DNA from: Arthrobacter sp. | GTDB taxonomy: Bacteria > Actinomycetota > Actinomycetes > Actinomycetales > Micrococcaceae | Direction of reading: 5' to 3' | Assembly (NCBI GenBank): GCA_030147325.1 | Contig: JASLAA010000040.1 | Coordinates: 1 to 6,443 of the forward strand | Length of the DNA stretch: 6,443 nt | Part shown: positions 1-5,686 of the stretch, piece after piece | Layout: the number at the start of each line of letters is the position of its first letter | How positions within the stretch are numbered: the first letter of the stretch is position 1 | Translations under genes and position numbers: made by a program | The notes under the pieces: generated by a model | Told to the model about the DNA's origin: nothing | Database searches by the model: none | Seen by the model: the letters and a program-made list of their open reading frames with translations, nothing else

Positions 1-410
1 ACCCACTCGCCTGCCATGACTTCACTCCGCTGCACCGTCACCTCTGTGTCAGACAGAACGCGCGCGATGTAGAAGTCGAGGAGAGCTGAGGTCTCCACAA
101 ACCGATCGATCAAGGTCAGTTCGCATGGATCTACACCGAGGCCCGTCTCTTCCCGCAGTTCCCGGCTCGCCGCTTCGCGGCTTGACTCACCAGCCAGAGC
201 GCTGCCTCCCGGGAATTCCCATCCGAAGGCGAACTCCTTGTTGGCTGCGCGCTGAGTTAACAGAACGGTTCTATCCTCGCGCTGCGCGCAGACCGCAACA
301 ATCAGATGAAAGCGCCCGGACGGCCACCCGTGGGCCCCCCGACGGAAAGTGTCACCGGTCGGCATCCCCTCGGCGTCCACGATGTCCCACCACTCGTCAT
401 AGCTACTCAT
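1..410 (-). CDS. Nudix hydrolase, C-terminus cut by window edge
   Basis: Minus-strand frame read by hand; it stays open from the ATG at 410 to base 1 (136 codons), so the C-terminus lies outside the window. The protein opens MSSYDEWWDIVDAEGMPTGD. Around residues 58-82 it has a complete Nudix box: G-x5-E-x7-R-E-L-x-E-E-T-G-L (GSALAGE, seven residues, then RELREETGL), with the metal-binding REx(2)EE glutamates intact. Just before it come LLTQRAANKEF and WEFPGG, typical of the Nudix fold. Nudix enzymes hydrolyse nucleoside diphosphates linked to another group. The N-terminal 'WDIVDAEG' style resembles small isopentenyl-diphosphate-isomerase-like or YfcD-like Nudix proteins, but the substrate cannot be inferred. 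AGAGGA lies about seven bases upstream of the ATG and supports the start. A 222-base gap separates it from the upstream GNAT gene, so it may have its own promoter. Confidence 0.88.
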   Translation of the reverse strand, partial: MSSYDEWWDIVDAEGMPTGDTFRRGAHGWPSGRFHLIVAVCAQREDRTVLLTQRAANKEFAFGWEFPGGSALAGESSREAASRELREETGLGVDPCELTLIDRFVETSALLDFYIARVLSDTEVTVQRSEVMAGEW

Positions 411-632
411 CGCACCATCCTCTGTCAGATTCTGAAGCCGGCTGCGTCAAGAACCGCGCAGGGCCTGCCGCAATACGAAGCACTGCGGACGCAGAGATGC
501 TCGAAACCAGGTGCACCGAGCGTCGTTCCAGTCAGCATCACCTGCCCTCGCCGTCGAAGTAGCTGCCCACAGGGCATGGCCTTCCGTCAGCGTGTGACGA
601 TCCAGTGCTGCCTGGTGGTCTTCGTTGACGCG

Positions 633-1517
633 TCACGCATCACGACGCCAATCGGTCACCTCGGGATACGCAGTGAACCCAGCCGCCAGGTAGGTGGACA
701 CGGCGCCGACGTTGGAGCTCTCTGCACAGACTGTGGCGCTTGATGAGCCCATCTCGCGAAGCGCTGCCGCGGCTGCACGCGTCATCATCGTGCCGTACCC
801 CCTACCGCGGTGTTCCTGATGCACCCCCATCGGCTCGATGAGACCGGGACTCCCAGGACCAGCAGACCACACCGCTGCGACGGCAACTGCATCGCTGTCG
901 TCGTAGAGCGACAGGACGCGCGCTGAGTCAAAGAATGGCCCCTCCGCGGCTGCCCGCCACCCATTGACGAAGTTGCGACGCCGCTTGTCCGGCATGGGCG
1001 TTCCGCGGAATGCTGACCAGTGAACGGATACCCACTCATCAGTGCGATCTGGGTCAACAGTCTCGATCCGGAGAGCCGCGACCTCGACGGGCGCGGTCAA
1101 ATCACGCCGGAACGGCGTCCACGGCTCGTCGGGCAACCACCCCTCCTTCGCGAGCTGCCCAGAAAGAGCCGACGCGCCGCGCGCCTCGATAGTCGCGCTT
1201 CCTGCATCGAGGACACCCATCGCCGGCTCACTGACATCCGCGACGATGCGGCGGGCGAGAGACTCGTCCTCGTGCCACGCCGGGTCCATCGCAAACCGCA
1301 GCAACTGGGTGCCGTCGATGAGCGCGATCGCCAGAGCGGTGTCACCGCACGACCACACCCGCGTCGCAGCGGCGCTGGCAGCAGCTCCACGGAGCGAGTA
1401 CCAGCCCAGATCGCCCGGATGCAGATGCAATGGTCCCTCGTCGCACTGCCACCGCTTCAGCACACGAAATATCTGATCGAGCTCGTCGACGGCCGGCGTT
1501 CTCACCTTCATGTCCAT
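633..1517 (-). CDS. GNAT family N-acetyltransferase with a degenerate N-terminal half
   Basis: A 294-residue protein. The frame is open further upstream, but that part overlaps the neighbouring GNAT gene. I chose the ATG at 1517 because GGGAGG (complement of 1527-1532) sits nine bases before it; an ATG two codons later (1511) is possible. The C-terminal half (about 145-294) is a GNAT domain: strand VLSLYDDSDAVAVAAVW (201-217), acetyl-CoA pyrophosphate-binding motif A VHQEHRGRGYG (232-242), and the closing N269...Y276...AAGF (278-281). Residues 1-140 may be a second, degenerate GNAT fold: no clear motif A is visible, but the total length fits actinobacterial tandem-GNAT proteins, of which MshD is one well-known example. 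It should transfer an acetyl group to an amine; the substrate is unknown. It lies 94 bases downstream of another GNAT gene on the same strand and could share its transcript. Confidence 0.85.
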   Translation of the reverse strand: MDMKVRTPAVDELDQIFRVLKRWQCDEGPLHLHPGDLGWYSLRGAAASAAATRVWSCGDTALAIALIDGTQLLRFAMDPAWHEDESLARRIVADVSEPAMGVLDAGSATIEARGASALSGQLAKEGWLPDEPWTPFRRDLTAPVEVAALRIETVDPDRTDEWVSVHWSAFRGTPMPDKRRRNFVNGWRAAAEGPFFDSARVLSLYDDSDAVAVAAVWSAGPGSPGLIEPMGVHQEHRGRGYGTMMTRAAAAALREMGSSSATVCAESSNVGAVSTYLAAGFTAYPEVTDWRRDA

Positions 1518-1585
1518 AAGCCACAGCCTCCCATTCCAGCGAAGAAGAATCGCACAATCACCATCACGATCGCATTGATCCGGAT

Positions 1586-1598
1586 AGGCACCGTGCCT
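1586..1598. repeat. Short perfect inverted repeat upstream of the longer GNAT gene
   Basis: AGGCAC-C-GTGCCT, two six-base arms around one central base, lies in the 94-base gap between the two GNAT genes, about 70 bases upstream of the ATG at 1517. The one-base centre makes it a poor RNA hairpin, so if functional it is more likely a binding site for a dimeric protein. A chance palindrome of this size is quite possible. Confidence 0.25.
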
Positions 1599-1611
1599 CT
1601 GTTGGTGGCAG

Positions 1612-2160
1612 CTAGACGGTGAGGTCTTCCCAGGCAAAAGTCGTTGTCCGCCCCGTTTCCCAGTCGCGCCGAAGGATGGCATATGCGACCGAGGCGAGCA
1701 GCGTTCCATCCTTGCTGGGCCAACTCTCGCGGTAGTGCGCCTCTTTCACCCAACCGCAGCGCAGGAAGGTTTTGCGCATGGCGATGTTGTCCTCCCTGGT
1801 CTGCCCCTCGAATCGGTTGACTGCCGACATTGTCGTGAAGACGTGATGTGAGGCTGCTTGCAGAACCTCTGCTCCGAGGGCGCGGTCACGGAAGGGTCCA
1901 TCGAGGCGAAGGTCAAACATCGGATTGCCCTCACTGAGGTCCTCCAATCGGAAGAAGCCAATCCGCCCATGCTCGCCATGGTCTATCCAGAAGGAGTCGT
2001 TGTCTTCATCGCGAAAGCGCCCTTTCGAGATGGAGGTTTCAACCTGCTCGCGAGTGAGGTGAGATCCGACGTGGAAGGGGAATTCATTGCGCATCATGAA
2101 GCTGATGAGTGCTTCGTGGTCGTCTCCGACAGGGTCAATGCGAGTGAAAGTGATTGACAT
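1612..2160 (-). CDS. RimJ/RimL-type GNAT acetyltransferase
   Basis: A 182-residue single-domain protein of the normal size for the Acetyltransf_3 (RimJ/RimL) branch of GNAT. Visible features: a hydrophobic strand with FWIDHGEHGRIGFFRLEDL (57-75), the acetyl-CoA-binding segment in LRLDGPFRDRALGAEVL (84-100), where RDRALG stands for the usual R-x-x-G-x-G loop, and the C-terminal N115-R116 plus TREDNIAMRKTFLRCGW (121-137), the family's 'N-x-A-x(2)-x-F-x(2)-x-G-F/W' signature. Relatives acetylate ribosomal protein N-termini, antibiotics or small amines; nothing here shows which. The ATG at 2160 follows AAGG four bases upstream and AGGG nine bases upstream, a moderate ribosome binding site. The next minus-strand gene starts 94 bases after the stop, and the lipoprotein gene ends 132 bases upstream. 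Its codon use is less G/C-biased than that of the NAD operon. Confidence 0.88.
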   Translation of the reverse strand: MSITFTRIDPVGDDHEALISFMMRNEFPFHVGSHLTREQVETSISKGRFRDEDNDSFWIDHGEHGRIGFFRLEDLSEGNPMFDLRLDGPFRDRALGAEVLQAASHHVFTTMSAVNRFEGQTREDNIAMRKTFLRCGWVKEAHYRESWPSKDGTLLASVAYAILRRDWETGRTTTFAWEDLTV

Positions 2161-2292
2161 AGTGCCTTACCCTACGGGTGCCGCACACCTCGAGAGCCAG
2201 GGGCGCTCGACTCGGCCTACGGCTGATACTTGTTCTCCTGGCGGGCGCTCCTATATCCATCAATTACTGGATGGGCGTATGGCCACAAAGAG

Positions 2293-2715
2293 TCACCTGA
2301 TCAGGATATTGTCGTGGACCTCTGACCAGCCGTCCCTCTCGAGGTCATCACCGGAGTAGGAATCTGTCACGAGAGTCATTTGAGGGAGATCTGAATCGGC
2401 CGCTGGTGAAACGGTGACCACCTGTCCGCTACCGGTGCCACAGCCTCCGATGAAGTCGTCGTCAGCGACAGAGTATGTGCAGAATCCTTCACCGTCCTCC
2501 ATCGCTCCGATGAAGTAGGAGACGCCTTCCTGTTCAGCAACTTTCCGGGCGGACTCAACGTCCAGGCGCTCATCGGAGACGACGGCGGGAAGCTGATCCT
2601 CCGACGTCGCATCTCGCTCCAGTGCCGCAATGCCGTACTCCGCTCCGCTGCAGGCGCTGAGACCTACAACGGCCATGACGAGCACACCAGAAGCTGACAG
2701 CTGCTTGAACTGCAT
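2293..2715 (-). CDS. Small secreted lipoprotein of unknown function
   Basis: A 140-residue protein. Lys4 and a hydrophobic stretch (about 8-19) lead to the lipobox LSAC (19-22), so a lipoprotein signal peptidase should cut before Cys22 and leave a lipidated protein on the outer face of the membrane. The mature part is acidic (many D/E) with only two further cysteines, C79 and C92, flanking a Y-S-V-A-D-D-D-F segment; they could form a disulfide. The end W130...NILIR reads like a closing beta strand. I recognise no enzymatic motif. The ATG at 2715 has GGGGGA five bases upstream and a good promoter (2739-2766), so it is probably transcribed on its own or as the first gene leading into the GNAT genes. 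Function is unknown; a cell-envelope role follows only from the lipobox. Confidence 0.85.
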   Translation of the reverse strand: MQFKQLSASGVLVMAVVGLSACSGAEYGIAALERDATSEDQLPAVVSDERLDVESARKVAEQEGVSYFIGAMEDGEGFCTYSVADDDFIGGCGTGSGQVVTVSPAADSDLPQMTLVTDSYSGDDLERDGWSEVHDNILIR

Positions 2716-2738
2716 ACTCGTCCCCCATGATTCACAGA

Positions 2739-2766
2739 GTCATACCTGAGCTGAAGACGCTATCAA
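2739..2766 (-). promoter_or_regulatory. Sigma-70-like promoter of the lipoprotein gene
   Basis: Read on the minus strand: -35 TTGATA (complement of 2761-2766, five of six matches to TTGACA), a 16-base spacer, and -10 TATGAC (complement of 2739-2744, four of six matches to TATAAT). Transcription would start near 2731, giving a leader of about 16 bases that contains the GGGGGA ribosome binding site. The position fits the gene well; no activity data. Confidence 0.5.
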
Positions 2767-2789
2767 CAGACACTAGCTGTGAAGGATTT

Positions 2790-2844
2790 AAGGAGGGATC
2801 GCAACACCAACGTGATGAACGGTTGCTGTCTCCGAGCGTGCTGA
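2790..2844 (+). other. Orphan Shine-Dalgarno and Cys-rich mini-ORF
   Basis: AAGGAGGG at 2790-2797 is an almost perfect anti-16S match. The nearest plus-strand starts are GTG at 2812 and ATG at 2815, which read MNGCCLRAC and then TGA at 2842-2844: three cysteines in nine residues. The spacing of 14-17 bases is longer than the usual 5-10, which argues against efficient translation. Cys-rich leader peptides that act as cysteine sensors are known in mycobacteria, but pnuC lies more than 330 bases away, so a link is only a guess. Confidence 0.2.
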
Positions 2845-3111
2845 ATTTGGTTTCAGGCAGGTATCTTTTCAGAATCCTTCCGGTGAGTGCCGGCCCCGGG
2901 CGTGCCTGACACGGGTGGTGTTGAGGACATCATCGGCGTGGATGATCACCACGCAACGGTGATGGATCTCCGCTGCCGGACCAGGGTGCCGTGCAGAATT
3001 CGGCGATGAATGGTGTCGGCTGTGCGTTGACGCCTTGCCGTCAGTCGGCGGAGCTGTGGATGTTCTTCAGCCCGTGTGGCACACGTCTCACTTACTCCCC
3101 GCCGGCCGGGC

Positions 3112-3140
3112 TTCCGTTCCGCCCGCGTTCGGCCTAGAGT
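3112..3140 (+). promoter_or_regulatory. Probable promoter of the pnuC-nadR-nrtR operon
   Basis: A TAGAGT -10 element (3135-3140) matches the actinobacterial TAnnnT pattern. Seventeen bases upstream lies TTCCGT (3112-3117), a weak -35 that matches TTGACA only in its first two bases. A start near 3147 would fall inside the adjacent inverted repeat and leave a leader of about 30 bases. TACTTA at 3140-3145 is an alternative -10. A poor -35 is common in actinobacteria and fits a regulated promoter. Confidence 0.45.
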
Positions 3141-3142
3141 AC

Positions 3143-3163
3143 TTATTGTCAGATTGACAACAA
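3143..3163 (+). promoter_or_regulatory. Inverted-repeat operator, probable NrtR site
   Basis: TTA-TTGTCA-GAT-TGACAA-CAA: the core (3146-3160) is two perfect six-base arms around GAT, and the arms extend to nine bases with one mismatch (A3145/C3161). It begins three bases after the -10 and covers the likely transcription start, so a bound dimer would block initiation. The operon encodes its own NrtR, and NrtR family members typically bind palindromes upstream of NAD genes, so autoregulation through this site is the simplest reading. The exact NrtR consensus of this organism is unknown to me, so the assignment rests on position and symmetry. Confidence 0.55.
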
Positions 3164-3177
3164 ACGAGGGGCGCACC

Positions 3178-3840
3178 ATGGACGCGGTACTGGACTGGAT
3201 GAACTCACCGGCAGCACAGCTGCTCGGCGCGCCCGTCAGCTGGATCGAGGTCATCGGCTTCGTCACGGGCGCGGCCTGCGTCTACGGCGTCGCCCGGCAG
3301 CGGGCCTGGAACTGGCCGGTCGGCATCGTCAACAACATCGCCTTCATGATCCTGTTCCTGGGCGCCGGTCTCTACGGGGAGACACTCCTGCAGGCCGTGT
3401 TCGCTGCCGTCGCCGTCTACGGCTGGTACAACTGGGTGCGAGGAGCCAGGGACACCGAGGTGACCGGCGACCTGCCCATCCGTGACGCCAGCCGCAACGA
3501 GGCCATCGCCGGCATCGGCGCCGTCGTTCTGGCCACCGTCGGGATCGCCATGATCCTCACCCACGGCACCGACTCCGAGGTGCCCTGGCCGGACGCCTTC
3601 GTCCTTGCAGCCTCCCTGCTGGCCACCTACGGTCAGGCCAAGAAGATCTTCCAGCACTGGTACGTGTGGATCGCCATCGACCTCGTCAGCGTCCCCCTGT
3701 ACTTCTCCCGCGGCCTGAACCTGACCGCCCTCCTCTACATCGGCTTCACCGCCCTGTGCGTCTACGGCCTCGTCGACTGGAAGCGGACCCGCGCCGACCG
3801 GACCACCCCCGCCGCCACAACCGAGCAGGTGCCGGCATGA
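3178..3840 (+). CDS. pnuC: Nicotinamide riboside transporter PnuC
   Basis: A 220-residue integral membrane protein of normal PnuC length. After WIEVIGFVTGAACVYGVARQ come the family hallmarks RAWNWPVGIVNNIAFMILF and LYGETLLQAVFAAVAVYGWYNW in the first half, then TYGQAKKIFQHWYVWIAIDL and LTALLYIGFTALCVYGLVDW in the second. These correspond to the two repeated membrane bundles around the substrate site. About seven hydrophobic segments are visible, and the tail after residue 203 (K-R-T-R-A-D-R) is charged and cytoplasmic-looking. PnuC moves nicotinamide riboside by facilitated diffusion; uptake is driven by phosphorylation inside the cell, normally by the NadR kinase encoded next. The ATG at 3178 follows GAGGGG (3166-3171) with six bases between. 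Its stop overlaps the nadR start as ATGA, so the two are translationally coupled. NrtR probably controls expression through the operator just upstream. Confidence 0.95.
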   Translation: MDAVLDWMNSPAAQLLGAPVSWIEVIGFVTGAACVYGVARQRAWNWPVGIVNNIAFMILFLGAGLYGETLLQAVFAAVAVYGWYNWVRGARDTEVTGDLPIRDASRNEAIAGIGAVVLATVGIAMILTHGTDSEVPWPDAFVLAASLLATYGQAKKIFQHWYVWIAIDLVSVPLYFSRGLNLTALLYIGFTALCVYGLVDWKRTRADRTTPAATTEQVPA

Positions 3841-4940
3841 CCATCCACCAGGGACTCGTGATCGGGAAGTTCTATCCGCCCCACGCCGGCCACCGGCACC
3901 TCATCGCCAGCGCCGCCGCGGCCAGCACCAGGCTCGCCGTCGTCGTCCTCGGCAACCGCTTCGAGAACATCACGGTCTCCGACCGGGTGAAGTGGCTCGC
4001 AGCCGAGTTCGACGAGACGAACGTGACCGTCATCGGGATGCCGGACGACTGCCCCGAGGACTACGCGTCCAGGGCCATCTGGAAGGCCCACAACGAGCTG
4101 ATGCGCATCGCGCTCAAGCTGACGGGCATCACCACTATCGACGCCGTCTTCAGCTCCGAGGAGTACGGCACGCAACTGGCGGAGCACTTCGGCGCCGAGC
4201 ACATCATGGTCGACAACGCCCGCACGGCCTACCCCGTCAGCGGGACCCTGTGCCGTGATGATCTCGCCGCCGCCTGGCGGGACATCATCAAGCCGGCCCG
4301 GCAGGACATGGCTGCACGCATCATCCTCGTCGGCGCCGAATCCACCGGCACCAGCACGCTCACGCGGGCACTCACCGAGCACTACCGCATCCGGTACCCG
4401 GAGCTGGTCGACGTGCCCGAGTTCGGACGCCAGTACACCTACGACAAGTTCGCCGCCGCCCAGGCCCAGGACCCCGACGCCGTCATCTCCGACCTCGTCT
4501 GGACTCCCGAGGACTTCGCCGTCATCGGGGAGCGGCAGAACGAGATGGAGAACGAGGCAGCAGCGCGCTGCCCGCTGGTCATCGCCGACACCGACAGCCT
4601 CGCGACAACCCTGTGGGAGCGGTACTACCTCGGCGAGGGCAGCTACGGCGCCTACCGCGCCCTCGACCAGCTGCCACACCGCGACATCTACCTCATCACC
4701 GACCACGAGGGCGTCGCATTCGAGGACGACGGCTGGCGCGAAGGCGAGCACCGCCGGGCCGAGATGACCGAATGGTACAAGGAGGAGCTCACCGCCGCCG
4801 GCCACTCCTGGATCCTCGTGACCGGCACCGAGGCCGAGCGCACCGCCACGGCGACTGAGATCATCGACCTGATCATCGCCCAGCGCAACCGCTTCACCTC
4901 CCCGCCCTGGGCCAAGCGCACCATCCTGACAGGAGCATGA
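3837..4940 (+). CDS. nadR: NadR: NMN adenylyltransferase and ribosylnicotinamide kinase domains
   Basis: A 367-residue protein without the N-terminal helix-turn-helix of enterobacterial NadR, so an enzyme rather than a repressor (as in Haemophilus). Domain 1 (1-155) is the adenylyltransferase: GKFYPPHAGH (10-19) is the nucleotidyltransferase GxFxPxHxGH motif, and VSGTLCR (134-140) supplies the S-x-T-x-x-R. Domain 2 (160-367) resembles ribosylnicotinamide kinase: P-loop GAESTGTST (166-174), PEFGRQY (194-200), IADTDSLATT (249-258) and EDDGWREGEHRR (296-307), the lid/substrate region. The P-loop has Thr172 where the phosphate-binding lysine is expected, so kinase activity is uncertain. If active, it would convert nicotinamide riboside to NMN and then to NAD, which also traps the substrate imported by PnuC. 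The ATG at 3837 overlaps the pnuC stop; the open frame reaches further upstream but only inside pnuC. The stop overlaps the next gene. Confidence 0.93.
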   Translation: MTIHQGLVIGKFYPPHAGHRHLIASAAAASTRLAVVVLGNRFENITVSDRVKWLAAEFDETNVTVIGMPDDCPEDYASRAIWKAHNELMRIALKLTGITTIDAVFSSEEYGTQLAEHFGAEHIMVDNARTAYPVSGTLCRDDLAAAWRDIIKPARQDMAARIILVGAESTGTSTLTRALTEHYRIRYPELVDVPEFGRQYTYDKFAAAQAQDPDAVISDLVWTPEDFAVIGERQNEMENEAAARCPLVIADTDSLATTLWERYYLGEGSYGAYRALDQLPHRDIYLITDHEGVAFEDDGWREGEHRRAEMTEWYKEELTAAGHSWILVTGTEAERTATATEIIDLIIAQRNRFTSPPWAKRTILTGA

Positions 4941-5686
4941 TGGCCACCGAAGAAGAGCAGTTCCTCAAGGACTACGAGCCGGGGGAGTACCCCTCCGTCG
5001 CGCTGACCGTGGACCTGGTCGTCTTCGCCGTCACCGGCAACGTCCTGCACGCAGCGTTCATCCGCCGTGGCGGCCACCCCTTCAAGGGAGCCCTCGCCCT
5101 GCCCGGAGGCTTCGTCGAACCCGACGAGGACGCCCTGCAGGCAGCGTGGCGGGAGCTCGAGGAGGAGACGGGACTCGACCTCGGCGCCCACCGCGCCCAC
5201 GTCGAGCAGCTCGCCACCTACAGCTCCCCGAAGCGGGACCCGCGCATGCGCGTCGTCTCCGTCGCGCATCTGGCACTGCTCGCCACCGACGGACGGACCC
5301 TGCCGGAGCTCAACCCCGGCAGCGACGCCAGCGCCGCTCACTGGCAGCCCGTGCACGAGGTACTCGCCGACGAGGAGCTGGCCTTCGACCACCGGGACAT
5401 CCTCACGGCCGCGCTCGAGCGCCTCGCCGGGAAGATCGAGTACACGCTCACCGCCGCCAGGCTCGTTCCCGAGGAATTCGCGCTCTACCAGCTGCGCCAC
5501 GTCTACGAGGCGGTCTGGAACACCACGAAGCTCGACGCCGGCAATTTCACCCGCAAGATGAGCGGCGCACTCGCCGACACCGGCAGGAAGGTCACCCGCT
5601 CCAAGGGCGCACCGGCCTCCGTCTTCACCGTCAGGAGCGAGTACCTCAGCCCGCCCATGACGCGCCCCTCGGCGGGGACCCAGTGA
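4940..5686 (+). CDS. nrtR: NrtR, Nudix-related regulator of NAD metabolism
   Basis: A 248-residue two-domain protein. The N-terminal Nudix domain (about 17-155) has an intact box at 57-79: G-F-V-E-P-D-E, seven residues, then RELEEETGL. The C-terminal part (about 160-235) is the NrtR winged-helix region: LVPEEFALYQLRHVYEAV (175-192), then KLDAGNFTRKM (197-207), equivalent to the family's LDxxNFRRK, then GAPASVF (223-229). NrtR proteins bind operators of NAD genes and, in studied cases, let go when ADP-ribose binds the Nudix domain; most have lost hydrolase activity. Here it follows pnuC and nadR and probably regulates its own operon. Two adjacent ATGs (4937 and 4940) overlap the nadR stop. I chose 4940 because AGGAG (4931-4935) is four bases away, against one base for 4937. 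It could instead be annotated as an ADP-ribose pyrophosphatase, but the C-terminal region argues for NrtR. Confidence 0.92.
   Translation: MATEEEQFLKDYEPGEYPSVALTVDLVVFAVTGNVLHAAFIRRGGHPFKGALALPGGFVEPDEDALQAAWRELEEETGLDLGAHRAHVEQLATYSSPKRDPRMRVVSVAHLALLATDGRTLPELNPGSDASAAHWQPVHEVLADEELAFDHRDILTAALERLAGKIEYTLTAARLVPEEFALYQLRHVYEAVWNTTKLDAGNFTRKMSGALADTGRKVTRSKGAPASVFTVRSEYLSPPMTRPSAGTQ

Larger units (their letters stand above)
2716..3177. other. Divergent intergenic region (462 bases)
   Basis: This region lies between the minus-strand lipoprotein gene and the plus-strand NAD operon. Its first half (to about 2880) is noticeably A+T-rich for the window and holds the lipoprotein promoter and an orphan Shine-Dalgarno. 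The section from about 2885 to 3110 is G+C-rich, with small inverted repeats (2929-2946, 2945-2963 and CGTGTG-G-CACACG at 3073-3085), but no frame I can assign to a gene. Both strands read as weakly protein-like around 2900-3010, so a decayed gene or IS fragment is possible. The last 65 bases carry the pnuC promoter and operator. I see no tRNA, CRISPR or riboswitch fold. Confidence 0.6.

Noticed and set aside
422..450. Promoter for the Nudix gene with TTGACG -35 (complement of 445-450)
   Set aside because: At a 17-base spacing the -10 would be TGACAG, a poor match, and no better hexamer is in place.
411..632. Minus-strand frame stays open about 59 codons beyond the TGA of the longer GNAT gene, in the same frame
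   Set aside because: No start codon with a ribosome binding site, no motif I recognise, and third positions are no more G/C-rich than the surrounding DNA. Long open frames are common by chance in G+C-rich DNA.
590..638. Terminator for the longer GNAT gene from GCGTGTGACG/CGTCACGC
   Set aside because: The stem has a bulge and a loop of about 31 bases, includes the stop codon itself and lacks a T-run.
2255..2274. Hairpin ATCCA/TGGAT after the lipoprotein gene as terminator
   Set aside because: Five-base arms with an eight-base A+T-rich loop are too weak, and no T-run follows on the minus strand.
2727..2909. Plus-strand ORF of 60 codons opposite the lipoprotein promoter
   Set aside because: No Shine-Dalgarno, no recognisable motif, and it lies over the divergent promoter; the strong SD at 2790 is inside it, not before it.
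3141..3177. Riboswitch (NAD-II/pnuC type) in the pnuC leader
   Set aside because: The predicted leader is only about 30 bases and contains an inverted repeat and ribosome binding site, with no room for an aptamer.
3762..4805. Long minus-strand ORF of 347 codons opposite nadR
   Set aside because: It is the complement of a clearly identified gene. Its V/G/D/A-rich composition is the typical antisense shadow of G+C-rich coding DNA.
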